From Brumicola pallidula DSM 14239 = ACAM 615 (lineage in GTDB: Bacteria > Pseudomonadota > Gammaproteobacteria > Enterobacterales > Alteromonadaceae), in contig NZ_AUAV01000011.1 in the NCBI RefSeq assembly GCF_000428905.1, positions 124,001 to 188,000 on the forward strand: a stretch of DNA of 64,000 nt, read 5' to 3'. Position numbers and translations under genes: made by a program. Shown here one piece after another: positions 54,160 to 63,726 of this stretch; the first letter of the stretch is position 1; each line of letters opens with the position of its first letter. The notes under the pieces were generated by a model that did no database searches, was not told the DNA's origin, and worked only from the letters and a program-made list of their open reading frames with translations.

Positions 54160-54185
54160 AAAAAAAAGGTAGCTTTCGCTACCTT
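54160..54185 (-). terminator. Intrinsic terminator of the acyl-CoA synthetase gene
   Basis: On the minus strand AAGGTAGC-GAAA-GCTACCTT with a GNRA tetraloop is followed by a long T-run. Confidence 0.9.
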
Positions 54186-54207
54186 CGTTTAAATACGGTC
54201 TACAAAA

Positions 54208-55878
54208 TTAGTCGTTCCAAACGATATCTTCTTTATGATTTGCTAAAATTATAGACTTGAATTTGTCTTCTATTACATGCCGCTTCACTTTTAGCGTTGG
54301 CGTTAACAAATCATTTTCAATAGACCATTCTTCGTTAAATATAACAATTCGGTCTAATTTTTGGTGACTTTCAAGACTATTATTGACCTTCGTAAGCGTC
54401 TCTCGCAAGCTTTCGACAATACCGATCTTATTATGCTCTCTCGCCTGTTCAGACAGTACTAGTAGTGCAATCGGTTGAGGTAGGTTAGTACCAGTGACAC
54501 ACACTTGTTCAACAATCGGATTTTCCATTAACTTTGCTTCAATTGGCGCAGGCGCAACATACTTACCCTTTTCTGTCTTAAAAATGTCTTTTAATCGACC
54601 AGTGATTTTTACATAACCTTCAGCGTCAATAACGCCTTTGTCACCGGTACGCAAAAAACCGTCGTTTGTAAACACGCCGGCTGTCTTTTCTGGTTCTTTA
54701 TAGTAGCCAACCATGTTGCATGGCGAGCTTACTTGGATTTCTCCATCCTCGGCAATTCTTAGTTCAACACCGTCGTAAGCTTTTCCGATACACCCTATTT
54801 TATCCGCTTTGAAGGGAACGCTTCCCGTGCCATAAGCACTATTCTCAGTCATGCCCCAGCCTTCACAAATATCTACACCGATAGTATGAAACCACTCAAT
54901 AGTTGCAGGTGCGAGGGGAGCAGACCCCGAAGCCCACAATCTAGCTGAACCGAAGCCCATTTCGTTGCGGATCTTTTTGGCAATTTTTTTGCCTACAAAA
55001 GGAATACTGAGTAAGAAGCTCAACTTTTTTTGTGGTAATTTGGCCAATACACCCAATTGAAATTTCGTCCACAAACGTGGCACAGAAATAAACAATGTGG
55101 GCTGACATGCTTTCACATCTCTGGTAAATGTGGCCAAAGACTCGACGAAGCGTATTTGCATACGAGAGTAAAAACTCGCTAGCTCGACTAATACTCGTTC
55201 AGTGATATGAGCAAGGGGCAGATAACTCACAATTCGGTCGTCTTCATTTACCGATAGCGCACTTAATGAGTTGCACGCAGCCCAACAAATAGTTTGGTAA
55301 GTATGCACAACGCCTTTTGGCTGCCCGGTACTACCAGAGGTATATATGACCGTCATAATTTCGTTCATGTCCGGAAGCGGACTTTCACTTAACGGCTCTA
55401 TGTCAGTAAACTGTTCCCATGATGCACCAACGGCTCCAGGATACGGGAAGCCTATTTTTTCGATACTCGCAGGCACAGCGATTTCTTGTGCTTCGGTATT
55501 ATCTAATTTACCAACAAAAATAAGCGAGCAACCGGCATGTTCGAGTACATAACTGATGGTTTCTTGTCCTGCGGTGGCAAAAATTGGCACAGAAATGTGC
55601 CCAGCCATCATAATTCCTAGGTCAACAATCATCCAGTGCGCACAATTTTTAGACAATACGGCGATACGACTACCCTTTGGATAATTTTTTGCCAACAAAG
55701 CGGCAGCAACTTTACGTACTTCTTGCGCCGTCTCATGCCAAGTAAAAGTGAGTTCAGTGTCACCTATTGGCTGAGTCATATAGAGAATATCGGGCTGTTC
55801 TTTTTCCCATTTATAGAGCATTGTTAAGGGTGAAACCACACTTTCTTGAGGAATCAAATTGGCAGTATCTGTTGGCAT
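54208..55878 (-). CDS. AMP-dependent acyl-CoA synthetase
   Basis: The 556-residue adenylate-forming enzyme activates a carboxylic acid, probably a long-chain fatty acid, as acyl-AMP and then acyl-CoA. Motifs are the P-loop VIYTSGSTGQPKGVVHTYQT, SYLPLAHITERV, the GWGMTENSAYG region and LRTGDKGVIDAEGYVKITGR followed by KDIFKTEKGKYVAP. The layout resembles FadD15-like long-chain enzymes, but it is shorter and lacks a membrane segment. AGGAAGG precedes the ATG. It stands as a single gene with its own terminator and complements the beta-oxidation genes at 27-35 kb. Confidence 0.93.
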   Translation of the reverse strand: MPTDTANLIPQESVVSPLTMLYKWEKEQPDILYMTQPIGDTELTFTWHETAQEVRKVAAALLAKNYPKGSRIAVLSKNCAHWMIVDLGIMMAGHISVPIFATAGQETISYVLEHAGCSLIFVGKLDNTEAQEIAVPASIEKIGFPYPGAVGASWEQFTDIEPLSESPLPDMNEIMTVIYTSGSTGQPKGVVHTYQTICWAACNSLSALSVNEDDRIVSYLPLAHITERVLVELASFYSRMQIRFVESLATFTRDVKACQPTLFISVPRLWTKFQLGVLAKLPQKKLSFLLSIPFVGKKIAKKIRNEMGFGSARLWASGSAPLAPATIEWFHTIGVDICEGWGMTENSAYGTGSVPFKADKIGCIGKAYDGVELRIAEDGEIQVSSPCNMVGYYKEPEKTAGVFTNDGFLRTGDKGVIDAEGYVKITGRLKDIFKTEKGKYVAPAPIEAKLMENPIVEQVCVTGTNLPQPIALLVLSEQAREHNKIGIVESLRETLTKVNNSLESHQKLDRIVIFNEEWSIENDLLTPTLKVKRHVIEDKFKSIILANHKEDIVWND

Positions 55879-56287
55879 AATCCTTCCTGTCGTTTACAAG
55901 TAATTCACATTATTATAATAATGCGCGATTACTAATAATATACAACCGATTTTTACATTCGTTGTTATCAATTTTTTACGAATAGTTGTTTTGTTACAAA
56001 CATGATTGCCGATGTAAAAAAAAGCTTAGTATAACAAAATCAATTCTTTGCAGTGGATTGGGCATTTTCTATTTGTGAAGAGAGTATGTATGACCAGTAT
56101 TTTTGTAACAATTTAAAACATTGTCTGTGTCTGACGGGTTTGGAAAAACAAACGCCTTTTAAAAAATGGCAATCGGTCTTGCTGAAGTAATCTGCTTACT
56201 GTCTTGTTTTGATGTCTTCAGCCACAGTATCCATATTCAACATTTTAGTCATATATCAAAATTAACATATCAGTTGTATCCTGCTGC
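55879..56287. other. Non-coding gap between acyl-CoA synthetase and dld
   Basis: No gene, RNA or strong repeat is visible in this 409-base AT-rich gap. It should hold the promoter of the synthetase gene, but I cannot place a convincing one. Confidence 0.5.
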
Positions 56288-58048
56288 CTACAAGCTGCAG
56301 GCGCAGTTACGTTGAGTTTTGTCCATTTTACCTACCCCTGGATTGAAGGTATTTGTTGGATCAAGCGTTTCATAAAAGGCTTTTAAATCGGGCTCTGCTG
56401 CGTATAAATGTCCGACATTATGTTCTGCTGGATATTTGGCGCCTCGGCTATTTAAAAGAGCTAACATTTGTGCCTTTACTTTTTGCGCATCGACTCCTTT
56501 TTTCAGAATGTAATCTTGATGAAATACATAGCAAAAAAAGTGACCGTAATAAAGTTTCTTATCAATCTGATCCTCTAACTCCTCGGGTAATTTTTCAAGC
56601 CAGTCAATCTCGTTTCTCGGCAAAGCAATATCCAGCGCTAAAATATCGCCAACGGTCTTTTCAAACAAAGTATGATATCGCAGCGCTGCTCCTGCTGCGG
56701 CAAAACGATGCAAATACGCGCGTTTTGCTTCATTCTCATCACATACCATGAAGCTACCTGTTGTCGATTCACTGAAAAATTCTGACAAGAAACTGTGTGC
56801 TTCTGTGATCCCTTCATTACTCATTTTGAGAATAAGGTGATGTTCATAATCTTTACGATACTGAAGTAAACGCAGCGGAATATGCTCAGGGAAAAGACGG
56901 CTAAAAGCTTGCATAAATTTGTCTGTTAATGCTTTTGGCAACCAGCTCACTTTGTTTAGCGCAGCATCAATACGTCCTTTGATAGAAAATAAACGAGGTA
57001 ATTGATCGGTTCCGAAATGCAGAACACTTAAAAAGGTATCTTTGCCATATTTTTGTGAAATATCAAAAGTATCTCGATGCATGTATTCTCCTACTTCGGG
57101 CAGGTTGCTCAAGCGTGATAACATTAATTTTCTGAGTTGGGCTAATTCCTTGGTATTATTTGTGCCTATATAAAACGTTTGCTCACGTTCAGCAACTGGA
57201 TAAGTATCTAAACGAACCGCAAACACGGCCAACTTTCCAGCGCAACCGCTTGACTCGTATAGTCTTCGCTTATCCGCATTAAAGCGACTAGGTGTGTCAG
57301 CGTCGACATCTCTGATGCGCTCGATATATTCCTTATCGGATGCCATTTTACGACTTTGAGCAACCGGATCAGTTGCAAACTCTCCGAGTTGCAAATTTGT
57401 CAATATCGCTTCTGGAGAATCGCCGAGTTCAATTCCTAAGTGGTTAACTAGTATCAGTTCACCCTGTTCATCGACTTGCGCGTACAGTGAAAGTTCAGTA
57501 AAGGCGGGTCCACGTTTCACTAACGCCCCGCCTGAATTATTCGCTACACCTCCGACAATAGAGGCACCTAAACAAGACGATCCTATAATCGAATGAGGAG
57601 CGCGACCTATGCTACCTAGCTGTTTTTCTAGCTGATGCAGGGTGGCCCCCGGAAGACTAACAACTTGTTCACCCGCATTGATCATAAAGAGCTTATCAAT
57701 AGCTAAAGTGTTAATTACAATAACAGGGCGATCGTAGTCGCTGCCGCTCGGTGTCGACCCTTCAGTTAATCCGGTATTGGCCGCTTGCATGACAATAATA
57801 GTGTTTGCTTTAACGCACACTTGCAGACTTTGCCACAACTGCAATAGTGTTTCTGGAAATATAACAGCCAAGGCGCTGCCGCCACCGGAGCGCCACCCTT
57901 TTCGGAAATGTGCGTTCTTTTTCGGATCGGCTTTAACATTTTTTGCACATAAAATGCCTACTAGCTCAGCCACAATAAGGTCGTTATTTAATGGCTTTGC
58001 GAGGCGATTATTGACGTTGGCTAAATAGGTGCACGTGTCGACGCTCAT
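56288..58048 (-). CDS. dld: Quinone-dependent D-lactate dehydrogenase
   Basis: Dld is a peripheral membrane flavoenzyme that oxidises D-lactate to pyruvate and feeds the quinone pool. The 586-residue protein aligns closely with E. coli Dld (571) by eye: FRKGWRSGGGSALAVIFPET, MQAANTGLTEGSTPSGSDYD (FAD loop), GSSCLGASIVGGVANNSGG, LYESSGCAGKLAVFAVRLD, GEYMHRDTFD, YEHHLILKMSNEG and RGAKYPAEHNVGHLY. FAD_binding_4 occupies roughly the first 200 residues and the membrane-associated Dld domain the rest. The C-terminus ends CACSL. GGAG lies before the ATG. No lactate permease is adjacent. Confidence 0.96.
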   Translation of the reverse strand: MSVDTCTYLANVNNRLAKPLNNDLIVAELVGILCAKNVKADPKKNAHFRKGWRSGGGSALAVIFPETLLQLWQSLQVCVKANTIIVMQAANTGLTEGSTPSGSDYDRPVIVINTLAIDKLFMINAGEQVVSLPGATLHQLEKQLGSIGRAPHSIIGSSCLGASIVGGVANNSGGALVKRGPAFTELSLYAQVDEQGELILVNHLGIELGDSPEAILTNLQLGEFATDPVAQSRKMASDKEYIERIRDVDADTPSRFNADKRRLYESSGCAGKLAVFAVRLDTYPVAEREQTFYIGTNNTKELAQLRKLMLSRLSNLPEVGEYMHRDTFDISQKYGKDTFLSVLHFGTDQLPRLFSIKGRIDAALNKVSWLPKALTDKFMQAFSRLFPEHIPLRLLQYRKDYEHHLILKMSNEGITEAHSFLSEFFSESTTGSFMVCDENEAKRAYLHRFAAAGAALRYHTLFEKTVGDILALDIALPRNEIDWLEKLPEELEDQIDKKLYYGHFFCYVFHQDYILKKGVDAQKVKAQMLALLNSRGAKYPAEHNVGHLYAAEPDLKAFYETLDPTNTFNPGVGKMDKTQRNCACSL

Positions 58049-58148
58049 GATGGCTTTACTCCATTTTGATTAGTGCATAGGTAACCGCGTACTGGCACAA
58101 CTTAACACATAGATTACAGCTAACGAGCACTATAAGCATAATGCAGCA

Positions 58149-59546
58149 TTAAGATTTAATTGATTTATTCACTTCAGTTATGTCGATTCGGCCCACTTTA
58201 ACCGCATTCTTAATTATTTTAATAGACGGTGCTAATTGGAATAGATCGCCATTTAATCCGACAAGTTGCTTTTGAACACCTTGCTTTTGCGCTATCAACG
58301 CATTTGCTTGCAAATGTTGGGGTTCGCCATGCACAGGAATAGCAACCTTAGGCGAAACCCACTCATACATATCGCGTAAATCGTGCTCATTTGGGTGACC
58401 CGATGCATGTATCGTGTGCTTAGATTGTGCTGATTGTATGACCGTAAGCCCCTTCGTTTTTAAGCTTTCGACCATTTTATCAATTGCCTTTTCATTGCCG
58501 GGGATAGTAATTGAGCTAAAAATCACCGTGTCACCTGATTCTACTTCGCAATCTGGATGACTATCACCTGCTAGTCTGCCCAATGCTGCTCTGGTTTCTC
58601 CTTGACTACCCGTGGCAACAATGAGTACTTCGTGCTTTGGTAAATAACCAATATCTCGGCGATGCGAAATTTTTAATTCATCCGGCCAATAACCCGTGCT
58701 GCGGGCAATGCTGTACATATTTTCGAGTGAGCGCCCCAATAATGTCATGTATCGCCCAGTTTTTGCAGCAACTCTTGCCAAACTAATCAGGCGAGCGACA
58801 TTGCTACCAAAACAAGTAACAATAGCTCGACCTTGACACTGTTGAACCGTTCGCAATAGTCCCAGTTCACAATCACCTTCTGACAAGGAATAGCCTGGAC
58901 GCAAGGCATTAGTCGAGTCACAGACCATTGCCGTTGGCTTCAACTTAGCAAGTTGTTTAAAGGGTGCTGCATTAAAAGGCTGGTCGGTTATTGGATTAAA
59001 ATCTATTTTCCAATCAGCGGTATGGAAAATAGAGCCAACCGCAGTTTGAATAAATAACGCCTGCGCATCTGGTAATGAGTGAGTTATTGACAGCCACGTT
59101 ATAGTAAATGGTCCTATATCAATTTTACTGCCGGGCTCAACAACAATAATTTTAACCAGTTCGGCAATGTCGGTCATATATAGTTTTCGGCGCAGTACCT
59201 CGGCAGTAAACTTTGTTGTGTAAATAGGACATTTGAATTTGTTCCATAACGCAGGCAACGCGCCCACATGATCCTCGTGCGCATGAGTGATAATAATGCC
59301 ACACAAACTCTCTTGCCTATTTTCAATAAATACAGGATCAGGTGCTATCATATCAAACAATTTAGCAGATGGGTTTTGGTCATCTATCCTATCAAGGGGG
59401 GATCTGAAGGTAACGCCACAATCAACCATCAGCCAATTATTATTATGCCCGTATAAATTCATATTCATGCCTATTTCTCCTGTCCCACCTAAAGGTAAGA
59501 AAAATAAGTCTTTGTCGGACGGCTTGATGGTTCGAAAGTAGTTAAT
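58149..59546 (-). CDS. RNase J-like metallo-beta-lactamase nuclease, probable ATT start
   Basis: The protein belongs to the beta-CASP metallo-beta-lactamase nucleases (RNase J group). It has HAHEDHVGALPALW, HTADWKIDF, SGHPNEHDL and IPVHGEPQHL, the zinc and catalytic motifs. The first ATG (59468, MNMNLYGHNNNWLMVDCG) gives 439 residues but leaves out the family's first strand. Directly upstream in frame are LFFLPLGGTGEIG, the conserved RNase J start, and no ATG, GTG or TTG exists between them and an in-frame TAA. An ATT at 59546 preceded by GAGGTCACC is the best start and gives 465 residues. The usual C-terminal domain of RNase J (about 555 residues) is missing or short. E. coli lacks RNase J. 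Confidence 0.82.
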   Translation of the reverse strand: MNYFRTIKPSDKDLFFLPLGGTGEIGMNMNLYGHNNNWLMVDCGVTFRSPLDRIDDQNPSAKLFDMIAPDPVFIENRQESLCGIIITHAHEDHVGALPALWNKFKCPIYTTKFTAEVLRRKLYMTDIAELVKIIVVEPGSKIDIGPFTITWLSITHSLPDAQALFIQTAVGSIFHTADWKIDFNPITDQPFNAAPFKQLAKLKPTAMVCDSTNALRPGYSLSEGDCELGLLRTVQQCQGRAIVTCFGSNVARLISLARVAAKTGRYMTLLGRSLENMYSIARSTGYWPDELKISHRRDIGYLPKHEVLIVATGSQGETRAALGRLAGDSHPDCEVESGDTVIFSSITIPGNEKAIDKMVESLKTKGLTVIQSAQSKHTIHASGHPNEHDLRDMYEWVSPKVAIPVHGEPQHLQANALIAQKQGVQKQLVGLNGDLFQLAPSIKIIKNAVKVGRIDITEVNKSIKS

Positions 59547-59708
59547 GGTGACCTCGCGTAAAATTTATGAAAAGTTTTATTACAAAAGTTTAACTTAAAA
59601 ACAGTAATTTGGGCTAAACCGATCAAAAAAATTCGAAGTATATATAATTGTAATGAGCAAAATTGCTTTCAAAAAACGCAATATCTAAAAATGAATTAAG
59701 GAACTATC

Positions 59709-61106
59709 ATGAAAATTACATCACAAAATAAATTACTGCTGCCTGTCTTTTGTTCAGCATTTTTATTGTCAGGTTGTTGGTTAGACAGCGATGACGATAA
59801 GGCCGTCGAACCTGTCGAACTAGCGACTAGCGCCAACGTGCGCGTTGTACACGCTTCTCCTGATGCCCCAACCGTCGATATTATTATAGGTGGCACACCG
59901 ATAAGTCAAAAATTAGATCTTGATTATCAAGATGCCACAGCTTGGTACGCAATTGCACCTAACACTTACGAAATTTCTGTAGAAGCTAACTTACCGGGCG
60001 ATGATGCAAACGTGTTGACATTTTCACCTGCCTTAGTCGGTAGCCAAACGTACACTATTTTAGCAATCGGTTCAGTTGGTCAAGGCACACTAGAGGCTTT
60101 AGTGGTTGAAAATACACTCACCCCGGTGACTGCTGGAAACGTGCGAGCGCAAATTGTACATGCGGCTCCAAATGCGCCCGAAGTGGATGTATATGTAACA
60201 GCGCCGGACACATTGCTATCAGCGGAACAACCGCTTGCTACTCTAGCTTATAAAGGATTTACCGGTCAGGTTGAAGTACCTGCGGGCGATTACCAAATTA
60301 GAATTACGCCAGCAGGTTCAACAACCGTTGTATTTGATTCTGGCACGCTTGCACTTGCAGCCGGCTCTGACTTATTAATTTCCGCCACACAAAATGTAGT
60401 AACGGGGTCGTCACCAGTGTCCCTCGTGGTCGCTACGGGTGCTGGTTCTGCAACCATATTAGACAAAGACACACCAGCTGAAATTCGCGCTGTGCACGCT
60501 GTTGCAGATGCACCTGCGGTAGACATCATTGCGAACAACGCATTAACTTTGTTTGATGGAGCCCCCTTTAAAGGCGCCACGAGCTACATTGAAGTTGCTG
60601 CTGGTGACTACCTTATCGACGTTGCCGCTGATGCTGACAACAGCATCGTTGTGATTGATGACGCTGCTATTACATTAACAGCGGGCATGCGTTACACAGC
60701 AATAGCGAACAATACACTTGCACTAATTGATTTAGACTTAATCATTGATACGCCAAGAAAAATCGCAACTGCGGCTCAAGTACGCATTTTTCACGCTTCA
60801 CAAGCCACACCTAATGTTGATATATACGTCACGGCGGACGGCGAAATTACGGACGTTTCACCAGCATTTTCCGACGTACCCTATGCAACTGGTGCGCTCG
60901 CTGAGACTGGCTACGTGCAGTTACCTGCAGGAGATTATGTGGTTACTGTAACCCCCACAGGCACAAAAACTGAAGCTATTGAAACAGGCGTTCTATCGCT
61001 AGCCGCTGGTGAGATATACACGGCATTCGCAGTTGATGGTGATATGGAAGGTGCTGCACCGCAACTCATTCTATTAGATGGTTTCGTTGTACCACAGGCC
61101 AATTAA
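59709..61106 (+). CDS. DUF4397 repeat lipoprotein
   Basis: The 465-residue protein has a lipoprotein signal ending in the lipobox LLSGC near residue 22, followed by an acidic linker (DSDDDK), so it should be lipid-anchored. Four DUF4397-type units follow, opening VRVVHASPDAPTVDI, VRAQIVHAAPNAPEVDVYV, IRAVHAVADAPAVDI and VRIFHASQATPNVDIYV, each with a YxIxVTPAG-like end strand. DUF4397 is a beta-rich domain of unknown function common in surface proteins. AAGGAAC precedes the ATG and a terminator follows. The gene is monocistronic. Confidence 0.9.
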   Translation: MKITSQNKLLLPVFCSAFLLSGCWLDSDDDKAVEPVELATSANVRVVHASPDAPTVDIIIGGTPISQKLDLDYQDATAWYAIAPNTYEISVEANLPGDDANVLTFSPALVGSQTYTILAIGSVGQGTLEALVVENTLTPVTAGNVRAQIVHAAPNAPEVDVYVTAPDTLLSAEQPLATLAYKGFTGQVEVPAGDYQIRITPAGSTTVVFDSGTLALAAGSDLLISATQNVVTGSSPVSLVVATGAGSATILDKDTPAEIRAVHAVADAPAVDIIANNALTLFDGAPFKGATSYIEVAAGDYLIDVAADADNSIVVIDDAAITLTAGMRYTAIANNTLALIDLDLIIDTPRKIATAAQVRIFHASQATPNVDIYVTADGEITDVSPAFSDVPYATGALAETGYVQLPAGDYVVTVTPTGTKTEAIETGVLSLAAGEIYTAFAVDGDMEGAAPQLILLDGFVVPQAN

Positions 61107-61152
61107 GAGGTTCCTACCTATTTATTCAACGCAAGTTGATTAAGAGGTTTTG

Positions 61153-61184
61153 AAGCTGGGCGTACGTTGCCCAGCTTTTTTTTG
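61153..61184 (+). terminator. Intrinsic terminator of the DUF4397 gene
   Basis: AAGCTGGGC-GTACGTT-GCCCAGCTT followed by seven further T. Confidence 0.92.
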
Positions 61185-61283
61185 CGTGAAAAGTCATTGC
61201 ATATAACATCCGCTATAAAAGCTTAAGCATGACTTAAGTATTCAGTTATAATATCAGAAACATCCCACTTATAAATTTAGCGT

Positions 61284-61949
61284 ATGAGACTACTATTAGT
61301 TGAAGATGATACTCGACTTGCCGAAGAGTTAAGCAAATCGTTGCGACACAAAGGGTATGCTATTACTCACGTGCCCACAGCCCAAAGTGCCTTAGGTTCG
61401 TTGGCTAGTAACGAATTTTCCATGATGATCCTCGATTTAGGCCTACCCGACATGGACGGTATTGCGCTTCTAAAAAAAGCAAAGAAAAAATACACTGACT
61501 TGTCTGTCATTATACTTACCGCAAGGGATACAACTACCGATAAAATAGACGGTTTAGATGCTGGTGCTGATGATTATCTTGCTAAACCCTTCGACATAGA
61601 AGAACTGCTAGCCCGACTCAGAGCGATGGAACGTCGTTTAGGCACAGCAACGTCTTCACTAATCGATATAAATGAAGTGAGTTTAGATGTCGCGTCGCAT
61701 GAGCTTGGGGTCTTTGGGGGAAAAGTTGAACTGCCGCGCAGAGAGTTCATGTTACTCAAAGCCTTAATGGAGAATCATGGCAGGATACAGAGCAAAGAAC
61801 ACCTTGAGAAAACATTGTATGAATGGGGTGAAGAAGTCAGTAGTAATGCAATTGAGGTGCATATTCATAATTTACGCAAACGACTACCTGAAAAATTCAT
61901 TAAAACAATTAGAGGTGTTGGTTACAGTGTGCCTAAGCAAGCAAAGTAA
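61284..61949 (+). CDS. OmpR/QseB-type response regulator
   Basis: The 221-residue protein has a receiver domain with acidic pocket E7-D8-D9, phosphorylation site D51 in MMILDLGLPDMDG, and lysine in DDYLAKPFDIEEL, then a winged helix DNA-binding domain ending VEVHIHNLRKRL...TIRGVGY, the OmpR/PhoB type. Similarity is to the QseB/PmrA subgroup. Two bases separate its stop from the sensor kinase start, so both are cotranscribed. Targets are likely to include the genes downstream in the same operon. Confidence 0.95.
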   Translation: MRLLLVEDDTRLAEELSKSLRHKGYAITHVPTAQSALGSLASNEFSMMILDLGLPDMDGIALLKKAKKKYTDLSVIILTARDTTTDKIDGLDAGADDYLAKPFDIEELLARLRAMERRLGTATSSLIDINEVSLDVASHELGVFGGKVELPRREFMLLKALMENHGRIQSKEHLEKTLYEWGEEVSSNAIEVHIHNLRKRLPEKFIKTIRGVGYSVPKQAK

Positions 61950-61951
61950 CT

Positions 61952-63343
61952 ATGTATAGTATTAGTAAACAGCTTACTTTACTGCTGATTTGCTCACTCA
62001 CGCTGATTGTCTTCAGTGCGGCGATCCAAGGTTATCGATCCAGTACAGAGATTTCAAGCAGGACTTACGACGATGAATTAAAAGTAGTCGCTCAAGGTCT
62101 GGTGCCTATTGCTATTAATTGGAACATCATTAATCCTAGTAATACGGCAGGTGAACCTGAACAACTTCTGATATCAAAAGAGGCTATGCCCGCATTAACG
62201 GCGAGAACATTAAATCAAAGTGTCGAATTCGCCTACCAAATTGTAGTCAATAAAAAAGCCGTCATTCGCACTGAAAATGCACCAACGGATCCCATCGGCG
62301 AATTACAACACGGTTTTTCAGATGTTAGTTTTTCAGGTAAACGTTGGCGTTTATTTACAGTAGAGTTCACTGAAAATGAATGGATATTAGTGGCTCAGCA
62401 ACGAAAACTAAGAGGCTTGATTGTTGAAGAAATGATTTTAGCCGCCGTAAAGCCGATTATTTGGGTTATGCCTTTTTTAGGCGTGCTCATATTTTTGATC
62501 ACCACAAGAAGCTTGGCGCCGCTCAAACAGTTGTCGAGGGATTTACAAACACGCCAGTCAAACAACTTATCTAAATTGAATATAAATAACCGCAGCACCG
62601 AGCTTGAACCGGTCATTCAAACACTGAATTTACTATTTGCTCGTTTGGCCTCGTCTTTTGAGCGTGAACGCGAATTTGTATCGCACGCCGCACACGAATT
62701 GCGCACTCCATTGAGTGTCATGAAAATTAATCTTCACAACCTGCAGAATAACCCCAGTGACTTAAACACTGACCTGCCGAAATTGCAGGAAGATGTAGAG
62801 AGAATGATCCAGGCGGTTAATCAACTACTGATGCTAAGTAAAACAAACCCTGAATTGTTGCTACAAGACAGAGAAAAAGTCGATTTATTAGAGACATGTC
62901 AAAGTGTTATTGGTGACCTATACCCGCACATTGAGCAAAAGCAACAAACTATTGAATTAATTGGCGACCATCAATTTGTATTTTCCAAACCTTTTCTAAT
63001 GCAAACTCTGATTTCAAATTTAATAACAAACGCCATCAAGTATTCCCCCGACCATGGATTGATACGTGTAGATGTTAGTCAAGTTGCAACCAATACCTTT
63101 GTTACCATTGAAGATTCCGGTCCGGGTATTCCTGTGGCTATGCGAGAAAATGTATTGAAGCGTTTTTATCGTAGTGATGACGCCGTAAACAAAGGTATTT
63201 TAGGTAGTGGTTTAGGCTTAACAATTGTGGCTCAAATATTAGCAACACACGGGGCTAATCTGACATTTTCAGATTCAGAACTAGGCGGTTTGTCAGTACA
63301 GGTCAAGTTTACAGCTGATGACGGTCTGCCCAACTTACTATGA
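61952..63343 (+). CDS. QseC-type sensor histidine kinase
   Basis: The 463-residue membrane kinase has helices near residues 8-26 and 165-185 with a periplasmic sensor of about 140 residues between them. It then has a HAMP-like linker, HisKA with H248 in SHAAHELRTPLSVM, and an ATPase domain (NLITNAIKYSP, DSGPGIP, GSGLGLTIVAQI). The partner is the preceding response regulator. Its stop overlaps the start of the cupredoxin gene (ATGA), which argues for coupled expression and for metal-related sensing, as an inference. Confidence 0.94.
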   Translation: MYSISKQLTLLLICSLTLIVFSAAIQGYRSSTEISSRTYDDELKVVAQGLVPIAINWNIINPSNTAGEPEQLLISKEAMPALTARTLNQSVEFAYQIVVNKKAVIRTENAPTDPIGELQHGFSDVSFSGKRWRLFTVEFTENEWILVAQQRKLRGLIVEEMILAAVKPIIWVMPFLGVLIFLITTRSLAPLKQLSRDLQTRQSNNLSKLNINNRSTELEPVIQTLNLLFARLASSFEREREFVSHAAHELRTPLSVMKINLHNLQNNPSDLNTDLPKLQEDVERMIQAVNQLLMLSKTNPELLLQDREKVDLLETCQSVIGDLYPHIEQKQQTIELIGDHQFVFSKPFLMQTLISNLITNAIKYSPDHGLIRVDVSQVATNTFVTIEDSGPGIPVAMRENVLKRFYRSDDAVNKGILGSGLGLTIVAQILATHGANLTFSDSELGGLSVQVKFTADDGLPNLL

Positions 63344-63726
63344 CTAATAAACGTAGTTATCAAATCTCAGTCGCCCTATTTTGTGCTTACTTCAGCATAA
63401 ATACTGCTATTGCTGCCACAGTTGTTACCATTGATCTTAAAAATCATATTTTTGAACCTAGCGTAATTACTATCTTACGAAACACAAAAATCAAGCTGAT
63501 TATTATTAATCACGATGATTCACCAGAAGAGTTTGATAGCTTTGACCTTAACCGTGAAAAAGTGATTTTTGCAAATTCGAAAGCAACATTATTTGTCGGC
63601 CCACTACCAACAGGCAGCTATGACTTTTTTGGAGAATATCACCCCGAGACTGCAATAGGAAAAGTGATCGTCACAAATTGCGAAACGAGATTGGTTGATG
63701 GCTCTGAGGAAGTACAAAAATGCTGA
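63340..63726 (+). CDS. Periplasmic cupredoxin-like protein
   Basis: The 128-residue protein has a signal peptide (SVALFCAYFSINTAIA) and a cupredoxin-type beta-sandwich: TIDLKNHIFEPSVITI, DDSPEEFDSFDLNREKVIF and GSYDFFGEYHPETAIGKVIV. The EEFDS-LNREKV and FFGEYHPETA segments are those of cupredoxins found next to FTR1-type iron permeases and EfeO. Classical blue-copper ligands are not all present, so metal binding is uncertain. It overlaps the kinase gene by four bases and the following permease-like gene by seven. Confidence 0.85.
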   Translation: MTNKRSYQISVALFCAYFSINTAIAATVVTIDLKNHIFEPSVITILRNTKIKLIIINHDDSPEEFDSFDLNREKVIFANSKATLFVGPLPTGSYDFFGEYHPETAIGKVIVTNCETRLVDGSEEVQKC

